64,000 nt of DNA from Flavobacteriales bacterium. Lineage in GTDB: Bacteria; Bacteroidota; Bacteroidia; CAIKAF01. The position numbers were made by a program, and so were the translations under genes. The first letter of the stretch is position 1, and every line of letters begins with the position of its first letter. Where the stretch lies: assembly GCA_025451235.1 (NCBI GenBank), contig JANWKT010000019.1:53500-117499 (forward strand), given 5' to 3'. The notes under the pieces are model-generated. The model saw only the letters and a program-made list of their open reading frames with translations. It made no database searches and had not been told where the DNA came from. This document shows positions 1 to 9,272 of the stretch, one piece after another.

Positions 1-116
1 CCCTTATTTAAGTTCTTTAACCGCCATCAGCCTTCGTTGAACCAGCTTTAAAAAGACTGAAGGCCATAGGACTGTTTTTAGTCATAAGTCTTACGCTTCC
101 AGTCTTAAGTCTAAAA

Positions 117-2366
117 TTAAGCCATGATGGTTTGGCTTTGGTACATAGGTGTGAATTTTACTTCACCGGTTTTGATATCATAAATACCACCTATAATTCC
201 TACTTCGCCTTTCGCGATCATTTCACCAAGTACTGAACTGTTTTCGGCAATATGAAAAATATTATGGTGAACATTTAATCGAGTCACGTTTTTTACATAT
301 AAAGCATTCCCCGAATTTCTATCTTGTCTGGTGGCATATTCAGCTTCGATGGCAGGTTTTATTTTACTGAAGAGTTTGCCCAGGTTACCCATATCCAAAT
401 TATCACAAGCTCCTTTAATGGCACCACATTCACTATGGCCCAACACAACGATCAATTTGGCGCCTGCGATTTTGCAGGCAAATTCCATGCTGGCGATAAT
501 ATCTTCATTTACTACATTCCCCGCGATCCGGATAGAGAAAACATCTCCCATACCCAAATCGAAAATAAGTTCGGTTGTAGTTCTTGAATCTATACAACTT
601 AATATCACTGCCAAAGGGTGCTGCCCATCGGTAGAGGTCACGTTCATTTGATCGGAAATATTTTTATCAATTTTTGAGCCTGTTACAAAACGTTTATTGC
701 CTTCCATTAAAACGCCCAACACTTCCTTAGGGGTTAACAGTTCCTGTAACTCTTTGGTCATTACATGGGCATGCCGGATTTCATCATTTAATCCATATTT
801 GTTTTTAAATCCTATCAGGCTAAGGCTGATTTTTTTTTCTGGAGCCATAATAGTTTTAAAATTTCGGATCACCTCCAGGATATCACCGTCAATATATTTG
901 GTATACGAAGCATCAATGATGATTTTTGAATTCGCGGGAACACCATTCAAAATTTCTCTCATCTTTGCCTTATTAATGAAGGATGCCACCTGTGGAAGCA
1001 CCAACCTTTCTACTTCTTCATTATAGTGCTTTTCTGAATTTATTTTTAAAGCACTCTTTATATCGTTGCGCAGAACGAAAATAATACCAAGGCCTAAGCC
1101 AATGGAGATCCCAATCAACAGGTCGGTACCTAAGATCGCAATTACAGTAACAAGGAAAGGTAAAAATTGTCCCCATCCGGCTTGGAAAGCATCTACAAAC
1201 AGTTTAGGTTTTGCCAGTTTATATCCGGTCATGATCAAAACTGCGGCCAGTGCTGAAAGGGGGATCAGATTCAATATGAATGGAAATAGCGCCACCACTC
1301 CCAAGATCAAAATACCATGAATGATGGTTGATTTTTTTGTTTCTGCGCCGGAGGAAATATTGATAGATCCTCTTACCACCACCGAAGTAACGGGGATCCC
1401 CCCTAGAAGGCCAGCAGTAATATTTCCAATCCCTTGTGCAATTAATTCCCGGCTTTGAGGAGTGTTTCGGCTATGCCTGTCAAGTTTATCTACGGCTTCA
1501 ATATTCAGCAGGGTTTCAAGAGATGCCACCACTGCAATCGTTAATCCAACAATCCATACCTCAGGAAGCATGATCTTCGAAAAATCAGGTGAAACAAAAA
1601 ACCCACTAAACTCTTTGAAACTTTTACTTACGGGAACGTCTACCAGGTGTTTTGAACCTAATGCCCATTCCGGACCACCTTCCATCAACAATCCAATAAT
1701 AGTACCCAGTATAATTACAATAACCGGAGCCGGAATAGGTAGCTTCTTCAAAAACTTAATATTGTTCCAAAGGATCATAATGGCAATACAGATGATCCCG
1801 ATGACCAGGGCTCCATAATGTATATGGTTCAGCGCATGCCAAATATCAAGGTATAGGTGCTTGCTAAAAATATGCGCCGCGAATTCCAATTTTTTATCAT
1901 CGTCATATCCAACAAAGTGTGGGATCTCTTTAATGATAAGTACCAACCCTATAGATGCCAATAAACCCCTTACCACGCTGGACGGGAAATAGTTGGCAAT
2001 GATCCCCATTCTTAAGATCCCCATGAGCACCTGTATACCCCCTGCAATCACTACAGCTAACAAGAATATTTCAAAAGGGCCCAGGTCCTTTATACTGCTC
2101 GCAATGATCAGAGACAAACCTGCTGCCGGACCGCTAACACTTGTACTGGATTTAGAAATCAATCCTACTACTATTCCACCGATGATTCCGCTGATCAAAG
2201 CAGGAAATGGGGAGGTAAGGCCGGAGGCACTGGCGATTCCCAAACATAAGGGTACTGCCACGAGAAATACCACAAAACCCGAAATAGTATCTTTTTTTAA
2301 GCTCTTAAAAAATGTAGTTACCATATAGTGCGGTTTTGAAGTTGAACTCCTTTTAAGATCAGACAC
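117..2366 (-). CDS. SulP-type anion transporter fused to STAS-like region and beta-carbonic anhydrase
   Basis: Inner-membrane protein of up to 749 aa. Residues about 20-430 are a SulP/SLC26 transporter with many hydrophobic helices. Residues about 445-540 look like a reduced STAS domain. Residues about 545-745 are a beta-class carbonic anhydrase with the zinc motif C591-x-D593-S-R595 and H644-x-x-C647, so the catalytic site appears intact. By family knowledge the fusion couples bicarbonate (or other anion) transport to CO2/HCO3- interconversion at the membrane; the transported ion is inference. The longest start is GTG; an ATG 14 codons in (2322-2324) is an equally good start and gives 735 aa. 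It stands alone, transcribed from the promoter at 2466-2497. Confidence 0.93.
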   Translation of the reverse strand: MSDLKRSSTSKPHYMVTTFFKSLKKDTISGFVVFLVAVPLCLGIASASGLTSPFPALISGIIGGIVVGLISKSSTSVSGPAAGLSLIIASSIKDLGPFEIFLLAVVIAGGIQVLMGILRMGIIANYFPSSVVRGLLASIGLVLIIKEIPHFVGYDDDKKLEFAAHIFSKHLYLDIWHALNHIHYGALVIGIICIAIMILWNNIKFLKKLPIPAPVIVIILGTIIGLLMEGGPEWALGSKHLVDVPVSKSFKEFSGFFVSPDFSKIMLPEVWIVGLTIAVVASLETLLNIEAVDKLDRHSRNTPQSRELIAQGIGNITAGLLGGIPVTSVVVRGSINISSGAETKKSTIIHGILILGVVALFPFILNLIPLSALAAVLIMTGYKLAKPKLFVDAFQAGWGQFLPFLVTVIAILGTDLLIGISIGLGLGIIFVLRNDIKSALKINSEKHYNEEVERLVLPQVASFINKAKMREILNGVPANSKIIIDASYTKYIDGDILEVIRNFKTIMAPEKKISLSLIGFKNKYGLNDEIRHAHVMTKELQELLTPKEVLGVLMEGNKRFVTGSKIDKNISDQMNVTSTDGQHPLAVILSCIDSRTTTELIFDLGMGDVFSIRIAGNVVNEDIIASMEFACKIAGAKLIVVLGHSECGAIKGACDNLDMGNLGKLFSKIKPAIEAEYATRQDRNSGNALYVKNVTRLNVHHNIFHIAENSSVLGEMIAKGEVGIIGGIYDIKTGEVKFTPMYQSQTIMA

Positions 2367-2465
2367 TAAAATCCCGCCTCAAAAAATGGGTGATTTTTTG
2401 CTTTCATAATTGGAGTTTACTATGAAGTGATGTCACTAAAAACTTAGTTTGATCACCTTCTTTAA

Positions 2466-2497
2466 CAAATATATCCGACGGGTTTTTATTCTCCAAA
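2466..2497 (-). promoter_or_regulatory. Bacteroidetes-type promoter for the SulP-carbonic anhydrase gene
   Basis: On the minus strand TTTG (2494-2497) is followed after 20 bases by TATATTTG (2466-2473), an exact match to the TAnnTTTG minus-7 element and the TTG minus-33 element of the primary Bacteroidetes sigma factor. The transcript would begin about 2461, roughly 95 bases before the GTG start. The rest of the 307-base gap (2367-2673) is AT-rich and shows nothing else. Confidence 0.6.
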
Positions 2498-2673
2498 GAA
2501 GCATTAAAAAAAAATTAATTCAAATGGTTAACCCATTGATTTTCAGGATAAAAAAAATCAACTCATCCAGCCGTCAAATTGAGTAAAAGTGCGTTTTTAA
2601 CGAGTATAGGATAAATATGGATGAGAATTAATATTGTGATTCAAGCAGAAAAATAGAATTAATGTATTGATTT

Positions 2674-3714
2674 TCAGCCTTTAAAGCTACTCCAGCCCTG
2701 CGCAGTAAGCGGGGCAATGTTATTTTCACTGTCCACCACCTGGTAGCCTGATGTAGCTTCTGTGATAAAACCGATCACCGAAAGGTCGCTTACTTTCATC
2801 AATTTATTGTAATCGGTTTGATTCACCGTAAACAATAGTTCATAATCTTCTCCGCCATTTAAGGCCAATGTAAAATGTGGTAACGAAAGCTCATCGGCAA
2901 CATTTAAAGTTTCCTGGGCAATGGGCAACTTATCCGTCATAATTCTGCAACCCGTTCCTGAGGCCTTGCATATATGTATTAGTTCACTGCTTAACCCATC
3001 GCTGATGTCGATCATCGAGGTAGGACGAATCCCTGCTTCTTTTAATGCCCTTAAAATATCTAAGCGGGGTTCAGGTTTGAGTTGTTTCTCCAACACATAA
3101 TCGTATCCTTCCAGTTCAGGTTGCACCTGGTTGTTTTCCATAAATATTCTTTTCTCCCGGTCCAGGATCATTAACCCAGCATACGCAGCTCCCAGGTCAC
3201 CCGATACACAAATGAGATCATTGATACCTGCGGTATTCCTGTAAATAATTTCTTCCTTGGGAGCATAACCCAACACCGTAACACTAATCACCAAACCAGC
3301 GGGAATTGTGGTGGTATCTCCCCCGATCAGATCTACCTGGAAGTTTTTGCAGGCAGCATTGATGCCGATATATAATTCCTCAATGGCTTCCAGGGTATAT
3401 TTGCTTGAAATGGCCAGAGAGACGGTAATTTGTCTGGGGATGGCATTCATAGCAGCAATATCCGAGAGGTTAACCACAACAGCTTTATATCCCAAATGTT
3501 TTAGGGGGGTATATTGCATATCAAAATGCACTCCCTCCACCAGCATATCAGTACTAACTACTGTTTGAAGGCCGGCTGGATCTACCACAGCCCCATCATC
3601 ACCAATACCCGTAATGGTTTCTTTATTGTAGATCTTTACAGAGTTCTTGATCCGGTCGATCAAGCCAAATTCTCCTAAGCTATCTAATGTAGTAAATGAA
3701 TCGTTTTGGAACAT
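2674..3714 (-). CDS. thiL: Thiamine-monophosphate kinase
   Basis: Phosphorylates thiamine monophosphate with ATP to thiamine diphosphate (TPP), the last step of TPP synthesis, in the cytosol. The 346-aa protein has the AIR-synthase/ThiL fold signatures: GIGDDGAVV at residues 36-44, STDMLVEGVHF at 54-64 and a C-terminal GGEDYELLF motif. Length matches the family. ATG start at 3712-3714. No other thiamine gene is adjacent, but a TPP riboswitch controls a receptor gene elsewhere in the window (48303). The 118-base upstream gap holds an AT-rich inverted repeat. Confidence 0.95.
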   Translation of the reverse strand: MFQNDSFTTLDSLGEFGLIDRIKNSVKIYNKETITGIGDDGAVVDPAGLQTVVSTDMLVEGVHFDMQYTPLKHLGYKAVVVNLSDIAAMNAIPRQITVSLAISSKYTLEAIEELYIGINAACKNFQVDLIGGDTTTIPAGLVISVTVLGYAPKEEIIYRNTAGINDLICVSGDLGAAYAGLMILDREKRIFMENNQVQPELEGYDYVLEKQLKPEPRLDILRALKEAGIRPTSMIDISDGLSSELIHICKASGTGCRIMTDKLPIAQETLNVADELSLPHFTLALNGGEDYELLFTVNQTDYNKLMKVSDLSVIGFITEATSGYQVVDSENNIAPLTAQGWSSFKG

Positions 3715-3719
3715 GGTGT

Positions 3720-3795
3720 TTAGTTATTGGTTAATAGTTAATGCAAAATTGTTGAGGATCGTACCTTTTCCGATTTCCTATTAACTATTTACTAA
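3720..3795. repeat. AT-rich imperfect inverted repeat upstream of thiL
   Basis: The arm TTAGTTATTGGTTAATAGTT (from 3720) is mirrored imperfectly by ATTAACTATTTACTAA (3780-3795), with about 37 bases between. Such TTAACTATTAAC-type repeats recur between genes in Bacteroidetes; here it lies in the thiL leader. No function can be assigned. Confidence 0.4.
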
Positions 3796-3832
3796 TCCGG
3801 TGCGAAGATAATACAAACTTTGATTGTAGCTG

Positions 3833-5002
3833 TTATTGACTTTGATCGTAATAATAATCGTATTCGTGAACCAAAGTTCCATCACGCATATAGTATCTGA
3901 GTTTTCCGTGTTTCAGGTCTTCGTAATAGTTGGTTTCCTTCATCAGTTCACCGGTTTCATAATACCTCAATTCTAATCCGTTTTTTTTGCCATTCACGTA
4001 AGGAACTGTATACCAAAATTCTCCGGTGCTATAATAATGTTTGTAAGTTCCATTCAACAAACTATCCACATAAATACCTTCAGATTGTAATTTGCCACTT
4101 TCCCAATAGAAGGTTTTACCTATACCATTTATTTTGTTGTTGGTAAAAGGCATTTCCCAAATAAGTATACCATTATCGTAATAACCTTTGGCAGTACCTT
4201 CCAAATTCCCTTTTGTATAATGATATTCGGCTATGACCTTTCCACTTTCATTATATGACTTTTCAATACCTTCAGCCAGGCCATCGACCATTTGTCTATC
4301 CCATTTCAACGATCCGCTTTCAAAGTAACCCTTAATTAAACCGTTTTCTTTTCCATTCACAAAAGGTAAAGTGGTTTCTACTTTTCCACTCTCATAATAG
4401 TAGGTTTGGGTTCCATTTTTTATTCCCGATACATAAGGGGTGGTCCATTCCAACTTTCCGGATGGATAATAGACTTTTTCAAGTCCATGAATTACACCAT
4501 TCATATAAGGTGTTTCCCATTCCAGCACCCCATCTTCATAATACCATTTTTTAACACCATTTGCTTTACTATTTACACACGGAGCACATTCAAAACGTAG
4601 TTTCCCACCCTGAAAATAACCCTTCCCTCCACATTCTTTTCCGGAAATATAGGTAACTTCCTTGTCAACACTTCCATCAGCATAGAACCATTTGCATAAA
4701 CCAGCATATTTTTTTTCCGGTTCAAGTTGAGTAATTTTTCCTTCAAACTGCAATTGTCCCGACCAAAAAAAATCCCGAACAATACCAGACGGTTTTCCCG
4801 AATTATAAACGATTAAACGATAATAACTAGCATGGAGTTGATCAGTTTCGTTCCATTCCGAATCGAAGTATTCGATCCAATTACCATGTTTGATACCATT
4901 TAAATATTCGTTTTTTGCTGAATCCACACTAAAAAAACCATTTTGGGCTGTTGCAGTTATTGTTAGCAGGAAGAAAGAAAGGATGATGAATGGATGTTTC
5001 AT
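3833..5002 (-). CDS. Secreted MORN/YwqK-type repeat protein
   Basis: About 389 aa from the ATG at 5000-5002. That start gives a clean signal peptide (MKHPFIILSFFLLTITATAQ); the longer reading frame adds nine unconvincing residues. The mature protein is about 14 tandem repeats of roughly 23 residues of the form G-x-x-K-x-Y-Y-x-S-G-K-L-x-W-x-x-P-Y-x-N-G-K-x-N-G, the MORN-like repeat also found in YwqK-family proteins. Such repeats form extended beta-hairpin stacks. Function unknown; no sorting domain is visible, so a periplasmic or outer-membrane-associated location is inferred. Single gene between thiL and the SUF promoter region. Confidence 0.85.
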   Translation of the reverse strand: MKHPFIILSFFLLTITATAQNGFFSVDSAKNEYLNGIKHGNWIEYFDSEWNETDQLHASYYRLIVYNSGKPSGIVRDFFWSGQLQFEGKITQLEPEKKYAGLCKWFYADGSVDKEVTYISGKECGGKGYFQGGKLRFECAPCVNSKANGVKKWYYEDGVLEWETPYMNGVIHGLEKVYYPSGKLEWTTPYVSGIKNGTQTYYYESGKVETTLPFVNGKENGLIKGYFESGSLKWDRQMVDGLAEGIEKSYNESGKVIAEYHYTKGNLEGTAKGYYDNGILIWEMPFTNNKINGIGKTFYWESGKLQSEGIYVDSLLNGTYKHYYSTGEFWYTVPYVNGKKNGLELRYYETGELMKETNYYEDLKHGKLRYYMRDGTLVHEYDYYYDQSQ

Positions 5003-5241
5003 ATGATGTTGTTTTGGGTGGCGAATCATTTGAAATTATAAATGCTAAAAGATGAATAAAGATACCAGGAAAATGAAGAAGTATTTACTTTTAAAAGTTC
5101 AAAAAATCATCGGATGAGATTTTTTTGTGAAATGAGTATTTTAGCTAGCCAACTTCCTGAAAAACTGTTAGAAGACAGGATCAGACGGCAGGAGGCCCCA
5201 GTAAAAATAGTCAAAGCCCTTGGCTTTAATAAGTTAATTAA

Positions 5242-5273
5242 TTTGGCTACCTCCCATTTCTTGCCTACATTTG
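5242..5273 (+). promoter_or_regulatory. SUF operon promoter
   Basis: TTTG at 5242-5245, a 20-base spacer and TACATTTG at 5266-5273 form a near-perfect Bacteroidetes promoter about 75 bases before the first SUF gene. The surrounding 344-base gap (5003-5346) otherwise holds a small AAAGCC/GGCTTT hairpin near 5213-5227 and the palindrome at 5277-5293. Confidence 0.65.
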
Positions 5274-5276
5274 CTC

Positions 5277-5293
5277 TTTAGAATAATTCTAAA
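5277..5293. promoter_or_regulatory. Fur/PerR-like palindromic operator at the SUF transcription start
   Basis: Perfect 8-1-8 palindrome TTTAGAATAATTCTAAA. Its core TTAGAAT-n-ATTCTAA has the 7-1-7 layout of Fur-superfamily boxes and matches the per-box form known from PerR. It starts about 4 bases after the minus-7 element, so a bound repressor would cover the start site. The identity of the regulator (Fur, PerR or other) is inference. Confidence 0.5.
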
Positions 5294-5346
5294 TAAGCAA
5301 ACAAAACTCAATAATTTAACGTTTATACCATAAAAAGGGTAGAGTT

Positions 5347-5676
5347 ATGATATCGATTACAGAAAAGGCTAAAGAACAGCTAATTGTGCTCATGCAGGGC
5401 GAAAAAGTGGATACCCATACCGGCTTTGTTAGGGTGGGTGTTGAAGGGGGAGGTTGCTCAGGCTTAACCTATCAGTTAAAGTTTGATACTGAATTGAAGG
5501 AGAATGATAAAGTATTTGAAGATAAAGGACTAAAACTGGTAGTGGATAAAAAGAGCTTCTTATACCTCATAGGAACCGAATTGGATTTTTCTGATGGGTT
5601 AAATGGCAAAGGATTTCAGTTCCATAATCCCAATGCTTCACGCACCTGCGGTTGCGGCGAAAGTTTTTCAGTGTAA
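5347..5676 (+). CDS. sufA: HesB/IscA-type iron-sulfur carrier (SufA-like)
   Basis: A-type carrier that receives Fe-S clusters from the SufBCD scaffold and passes them to apoproteins in the cytosol. The 109-aa protein carries the three conserved ligand cysteines: C37 in GGGCSGLTY, and C101 and C103 in the C-terminal CGCGESF. It is the first gene after the SUF promoter. A 23-bp inverted repeat starts directly after its stop codon and separates it from sufB. IscA/ErpA would be alternative names; the operon favours SufA. Confidence 0.92.
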   Translation: MISITEKAKEQLIVLMQGEKVDTHTGFVRVGVEGGGCSGLTYQLKFDTELKENDKVFEDKGLKLVVDKKSFLYLIGTELDFSDGLNGKGFQFHNPNASRTCGCGESFSV

Positions 5677-5741
5677 TTCAAAATTCAAGATTCAAAGTTC
5701 AAAATTGAATTGACTTTAAACTTTGAATCTTGAATTTTGAA
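5677..5741. repeat. 23-bp perfect inverted repeat between sufA-like gene and sufB
   Basis: Arms at 5677-5699 and 5719-5741 are perfect reverse complements made of TTCAAAATTCAAG-like units, with a 19-base spacer. The left arm begins on the base after the sufA stop. In RNA this would form a long AT-rich hairpin without a following T-run, so it looks more like an intergenic repeat or mRNA-stability stem than a classical terminator. Confidence 0.75.
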
Positions 5742-5757
5742 CTTTGAATTTAAGATA

Positions 5758-7200
5758 ATGAGTGATCAGGATAAAATAATAGATGAAGTTGTAGGCAGCG
5801 AATACAAGTACGGTTTCTATACAGATATAGAAATGGATACGGCTCCTATGGGATTGAATGAGGATATTGTTCGTTTTATTTCTGCTAAAAAAAGCGAACC
5901 AGAATGGATGTTGGAGTATAGGTTAAAAGCCTATCGTCATTGGCTCACTTTAAAGGAGCCTAACTGGGCCCATGTAAAATATCCCGCCATCGATTACCAG
6001 AAGATCATTTATTATGCTGCACCCAGCAGTACCCCTAAATACCAATCGTTGGATGAGGTAGATCCCGAATTATTGGCCACCTTCAAAAAACTAGGTATTT
6101 CATTGGAGGAACAAAAAATGCTTACAGGGGTTGCAGTCGATGTAGTGATGGATTCGGTAAGCGTAAAAACCACCTTTAAAGAAAAATTATCAGAATTAGG
6201 AATTATTTTCTGTGCCATTAGCGAAGCATTACAAAACCATCCTGATTTGGTGAAAAAGTATTTAGGTAAAGTAGTGCCGTATACTGATAATTTCTTCGCC
6301 GCTTTAAATGCGGCCGTATTTAGTGACGGATCATTTGTTTATATACCCAAAGGCGTGAAATGCCCGATGGAATTATCCACCTATTTTCGTATCAATGCCA
6401 TGAATACAGGTCAGTTTGAAAGAACGTTGATCGTTGCGGATGAAGGAGCTTATGTAAGCTACCTGGAAGGTTGTACAGCTCCAATGCGGGATGAGAACCA
6501 ATTGCATGCAGCTGTGGTAGAATTGATCGCCTTGGACCATGCCGAAATAAAATATTCAACCGTGCAGAACTGGTATCCGGGTGATAAGGAAGGAAAAGGA
6601 GGAATTTATAATTTCGTTACCAAACGTGGAATTGCTCATAAAGGTTCAAAGATCAGCTGGACACAGGTAGAAACCGGGTCGGCCATTACATGGAAATATC
6701 CATCGGTGATTTTAAAAGGAGATCATTCGGTAGGAGAGTTTTTCTCGGTAGCAGTTACTTCCAACTATCAGCAGGCTGATACAGGAACTAAAATGGTACA
6801 CCTCGGGAAAAACACCAAGAGCACTATTATTTCCAAAGGAATTTCCGCAGGAAAAAGCAATAATAGTTACCGTGGAATGGTAAAAATTTCGAAGACAGCT
6901 GAAAAAGCAAGAAATTTTTCTCAATGTGATTCTTTATTGATCGGAGATCAATGTGGAGCACATACCTATCCATATATTGAGGTGAATAACCAGACGGGTG
7001 TGGTAGAACATGAAGCTACTACTTCTAAAATTGCAGAGGACCAGATATTCTATTGCAATCAAAGAGGGATCAACAATGAAAAAGCGGTGGCCTTGATCGT
7101 GAATGGATATTGTAAAGAAGTATTGAACCAATTACCCATGGAATTTGCGGTGGAAGCGCAGAAATTATTGGCGATTAGTCTAGAAGGTTCTGTTGGATAA
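5758..7200 (+). CDS. sufB: Fe-S cluster assembly protein SufB
   Basis: Core scaffold of the SufBC2D complex on which Fe-S clusters are built. The protein is 480 aa from the ATG at 5758 (MSDQDKII...); the frame is open seven codons further back, but that extension lies in the repeat region. The sequence is typical of SufB throughout, including the [20 protein letters not shown] stretch and the C-terminal [16 protein letters not shown] region. Followed by sufC after 27 bases. Confidence 0.97.
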   Translation: MSDQDKIIDEVVGSEYKYGFYTDIEMDTAPMGLNEDIVRFISAKKSEPEWMLEYRLKAYRHWLTLKEPNWAHVKYPAIDYQKIIYYAAPSSTPKYQSLDEVDPELLATFKKLGISLEEQKMLTGVAVDVVMDSVSVKTTFKEKLSELGIIFCAISEALQNHPDLVKKYLGKVVPYTDNFFAALNAAVFSDGSFVYIPKGVKCPMELSTYFRINAMNTGQFERTLIVADEGAYVSYLEGCTAPMRDENQLHAAVVELIALDHAEIKYSTVQNWYPGDKEGKGGIYNFVTKRGIAHKGSKISWTQVETGSAITWKYPSVILKGDHSVGEFFSVAVTSNYQQADTGTKMVHLGKNTKSTIISKGISAGKSNNSYRGMVKISKTAEKARNFSQCDSLLIGDQCGAHTYPYIEVNNQTGVVEHEATTSKIAEDQIFYCNQRGINNEKAVALIVNGYCKEVLNQLPMEFAVEAQKLLAISLEGSVG

Positions 7201-7227
7201 AATAATTAAGAATACACACAAGAATAT

Positions 7228-7977
7228 ATGTTATCAATCAAGAACCTGAAAGTAAACATTGAAGGAAAAGAGATCCTGAAAGGATTGAACCTGGAAGTAA
7301 AACCTGGAGAGATCCATGCGATCATGGGGCCGAATGGAAGTGGGAAATCTACGCTGGCTTCCGTTTTAGCCGGGCGTGAAGAATATGAAGTAACCAAGGG
7401 GGAAGTTACCTTCAACGGAAAAAATTTATTGGAACTGTCACCAGAGGAAAGGGCAGGGGAGGGAGTATTTTTAGCTTTTCAATATCCAGTAGAGATCCCC
7501 GGAGTGAGCATGATGAATTTTTTGAAGACCGCTGTTCAGGAAATAAGAGAATATAGAAAGCAAAACCAATTGGATGCCAAAACCTTTTTACAATTGGTAA
7601 AAGAAAAGCAAAAACTCGTAGAGTTAGATACCAAGTTGACCAACCGGTCGGTAAATGAAGGATTTTCCGGAGGGGAGAAAAAAAGGAACGAGATCTTTCA
7701 AATGGCCATGCTTGAACCCACCCTGGCTGTGCTGGATGAAACCGATTCAGGCTTAGATATTGATGCCTTGCGCATCGTTGCCAATGGGGTAAATAAATTG
7801 CATACCAAGAACAATGCTTTTATCGTGATCACCCATTACCAACGACTGCTTGAATACATTGTTCCTGATTATGTGCATGTATTACACCAGGGAAAAATAG
7901 TTCGATCAGGTGATAAGTCATTGGCACTTGAGTTGGAAGAAAAAGGATATGACTGGCTAAAAGAAGCAACTGTATAA
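7228..7977 (+). CDS. sufC: Fe-S cluster assembly ATPase SufC
   Basis: ABC-type ATPase subunit of SufBC2D. The 249-aa protein shows Walker A GPNGSGKST at residues 34-42, the signature FSGGEKKR at 146-153 and Walker B LAVLDETDSGLD at about 166-177. Length and motifs are canonical. Its stop codon overlaps the sufD start by one base (TAATG), indicating translational coupling. Confidence 0.98.
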   Translation: MLSIKNLKVNIEGKEILKGLNLEVKPGEIHAIMGPNGSGKSTLASVLAGREEYEVTKGEVTFNGKNLLELSPEERAGEGVFLAFQYPVEIPGVSMMNFLKTAVQEIREYRKQNQLDAKTFLQLVKEKQKLVELDTKLTNRSVNEGFSGGEKKRNEIFQMAMLEPTLAVLDETDSGLDIDALRIVANGVNKLHTKNNAFIVITHYQRLLEYIVPDYVHVLHQGKIVRSGDKSLALELEEKGYDWLKEATV

Positions 7978-9272
7978 TGGAATTGGCAGAAACAAAAGAC
8001 ATTAGCACCCGGATGTTTTACGATCTCTATGATGGAGTATTGGCACATGCTGATTTTGACCCTATTGATGAAAGGATCAAGAAATCATACGACCTCATTA
8101 AAGATGAGGCGGTTCCTTCTATAAAAAACGAAGACTGGAAATACACCCCCATCAGAAAATATTTATCCTTATTTGATTTTCAGCCCCATATTTCAGAAAT
8201 ACCCACTTGCGAACCTAAGTTTGCTTTAGAAAATAAGGTGACTATCGAGAATGGTCATATTACCTCCATTGAACTTACAAAAGATGCCGCAGGTAAAATT
8301 GAGATACTTCCCTTGATAGAGGGCATAGGTAAATATCCAGAACTGGTTGAAAAATATTTTTATAAAACGCCCCTGCGAAGCAATGACTATTTTGTTCACC
8401 TGAACCAGAGCTTTTGCTTAAATGGGCTTTTTATTTATGTACATGACCATTGTATCATCAACGAACCGATTTATATTCAACAGGATTGTTACAATGAAAA
8501 TGAGACCTTCCACGAAACCCATAACCTGGTTTTGATCGGTCGAGATGCCTCTATGCACCTGATTAAAAAAGAACTATGTACCGGTGAAGGCGGAAAAGTA
8601 TTTCATAATCTTTTAACGGATGCAGTGATCCTGGATAACGGTAAATTCTCTTTTAACCGTTTACAAAACGAATGTAAAGACACCTATCAGATCACTCACT
8701 TCTACGCCAATTTATTGCCGCATGCTCAATTGAACGTAAATAACATTACCATCGGCGGAGCATTTGCACGTAATAATTTCTGGGTGGAGTTGAATGGGGT
8801 AGAGTCGCATGCGAAACTAAGAGGCCTTTCTTTGCTAAACGAACACCAGCATGCCGATAACTGGGTGAAAGTATTGCACAATGCTCCTTATTGTGAAAGT
8901 GATCAGTTGTTTAAATCAATAGTGGATGATGAAGCTACATCGGTATTTTCGGGTAGAATATATGTTGCCAAGCATGCACAGAAAACAAATGCGTATCAAA
9001 GCAACAAGAACATCGTATTAAAGGAAACGGCTAATTCATACAGCAAACCTCAGTTGGAAATCTATGCAGATGATGTAAAATGCAGCCATGGAAGCACAAG
9101 TGGACAGCTCAATGAAGATGAGCTGTTCTATCTAAGAGCTCGTGGAATTAAGGAACAGGAGGCCAGAAAATTACTCTTGTATGCTTTTGCTGAAAATTTA
9201 GTAGAGCAATTAGACAATGAACATTTTAAGGATGAGGTAAAAGCCCTGATCAGCCAAAAATTTGAAAAATAA
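7977..9272 (+). CDS. sufD: Fe-S cluster assembly protein SufD
   Basis: Scaffold partner of SufB; 431 aa. The C-terminal half has the SufB/SufD beta-helix core, including EIYADDVKCSHGSTSGQL and the following ELFYLRARGI motif. The N-terminal part (about residues 1-120) is the less conserved SufD-specific region. Start overlaps the sufC stop; the stop is immediately followed by the sufS start. Confidence 0.96.
   Translation: MELAETKDISTRMFYDLYDGVLAHADFDPIDERIKKSYDLIKDEAVPSIKNEDWKYTPIRKYLSLFDFQPHISEIPTCEPKFALENKVTIENGHITSIELTKDAAGKIEILPLIEGIGKYPELVEKYFYKTPLRSNDYFVHLNQSFCLNGLFIYVHDHCIINEPIYIQQDCYNENETFHETHNLVLIGRDASMHLIKKELCTGEGGKVFHNLLTDAVILDNGKFSFNRLQNECKDTYQITHFYANLLPHAQLNVNNITIGGAFARNNFWVELNGVESHAKLRGLSLLNEHQHADNWVKVLHNAPYCESDQLFKSIVDDEATSVFSGRIYVAKHAQKTNAYQSNKNIVLKETANSYSKPQLEIYADDVKCSHGSTSGQLNEDELFYLRARGIKEQEARKLLLYAFAENLVEQLDNEHFKDEVKALISQKFEK

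Noticed and set aside
5132..5281. 49-codon open frame before the SUF operon
   Set aside because: It spans the SUF promoter and part of the operator and has no recognisable features; the promoter reading explains the sequence better.
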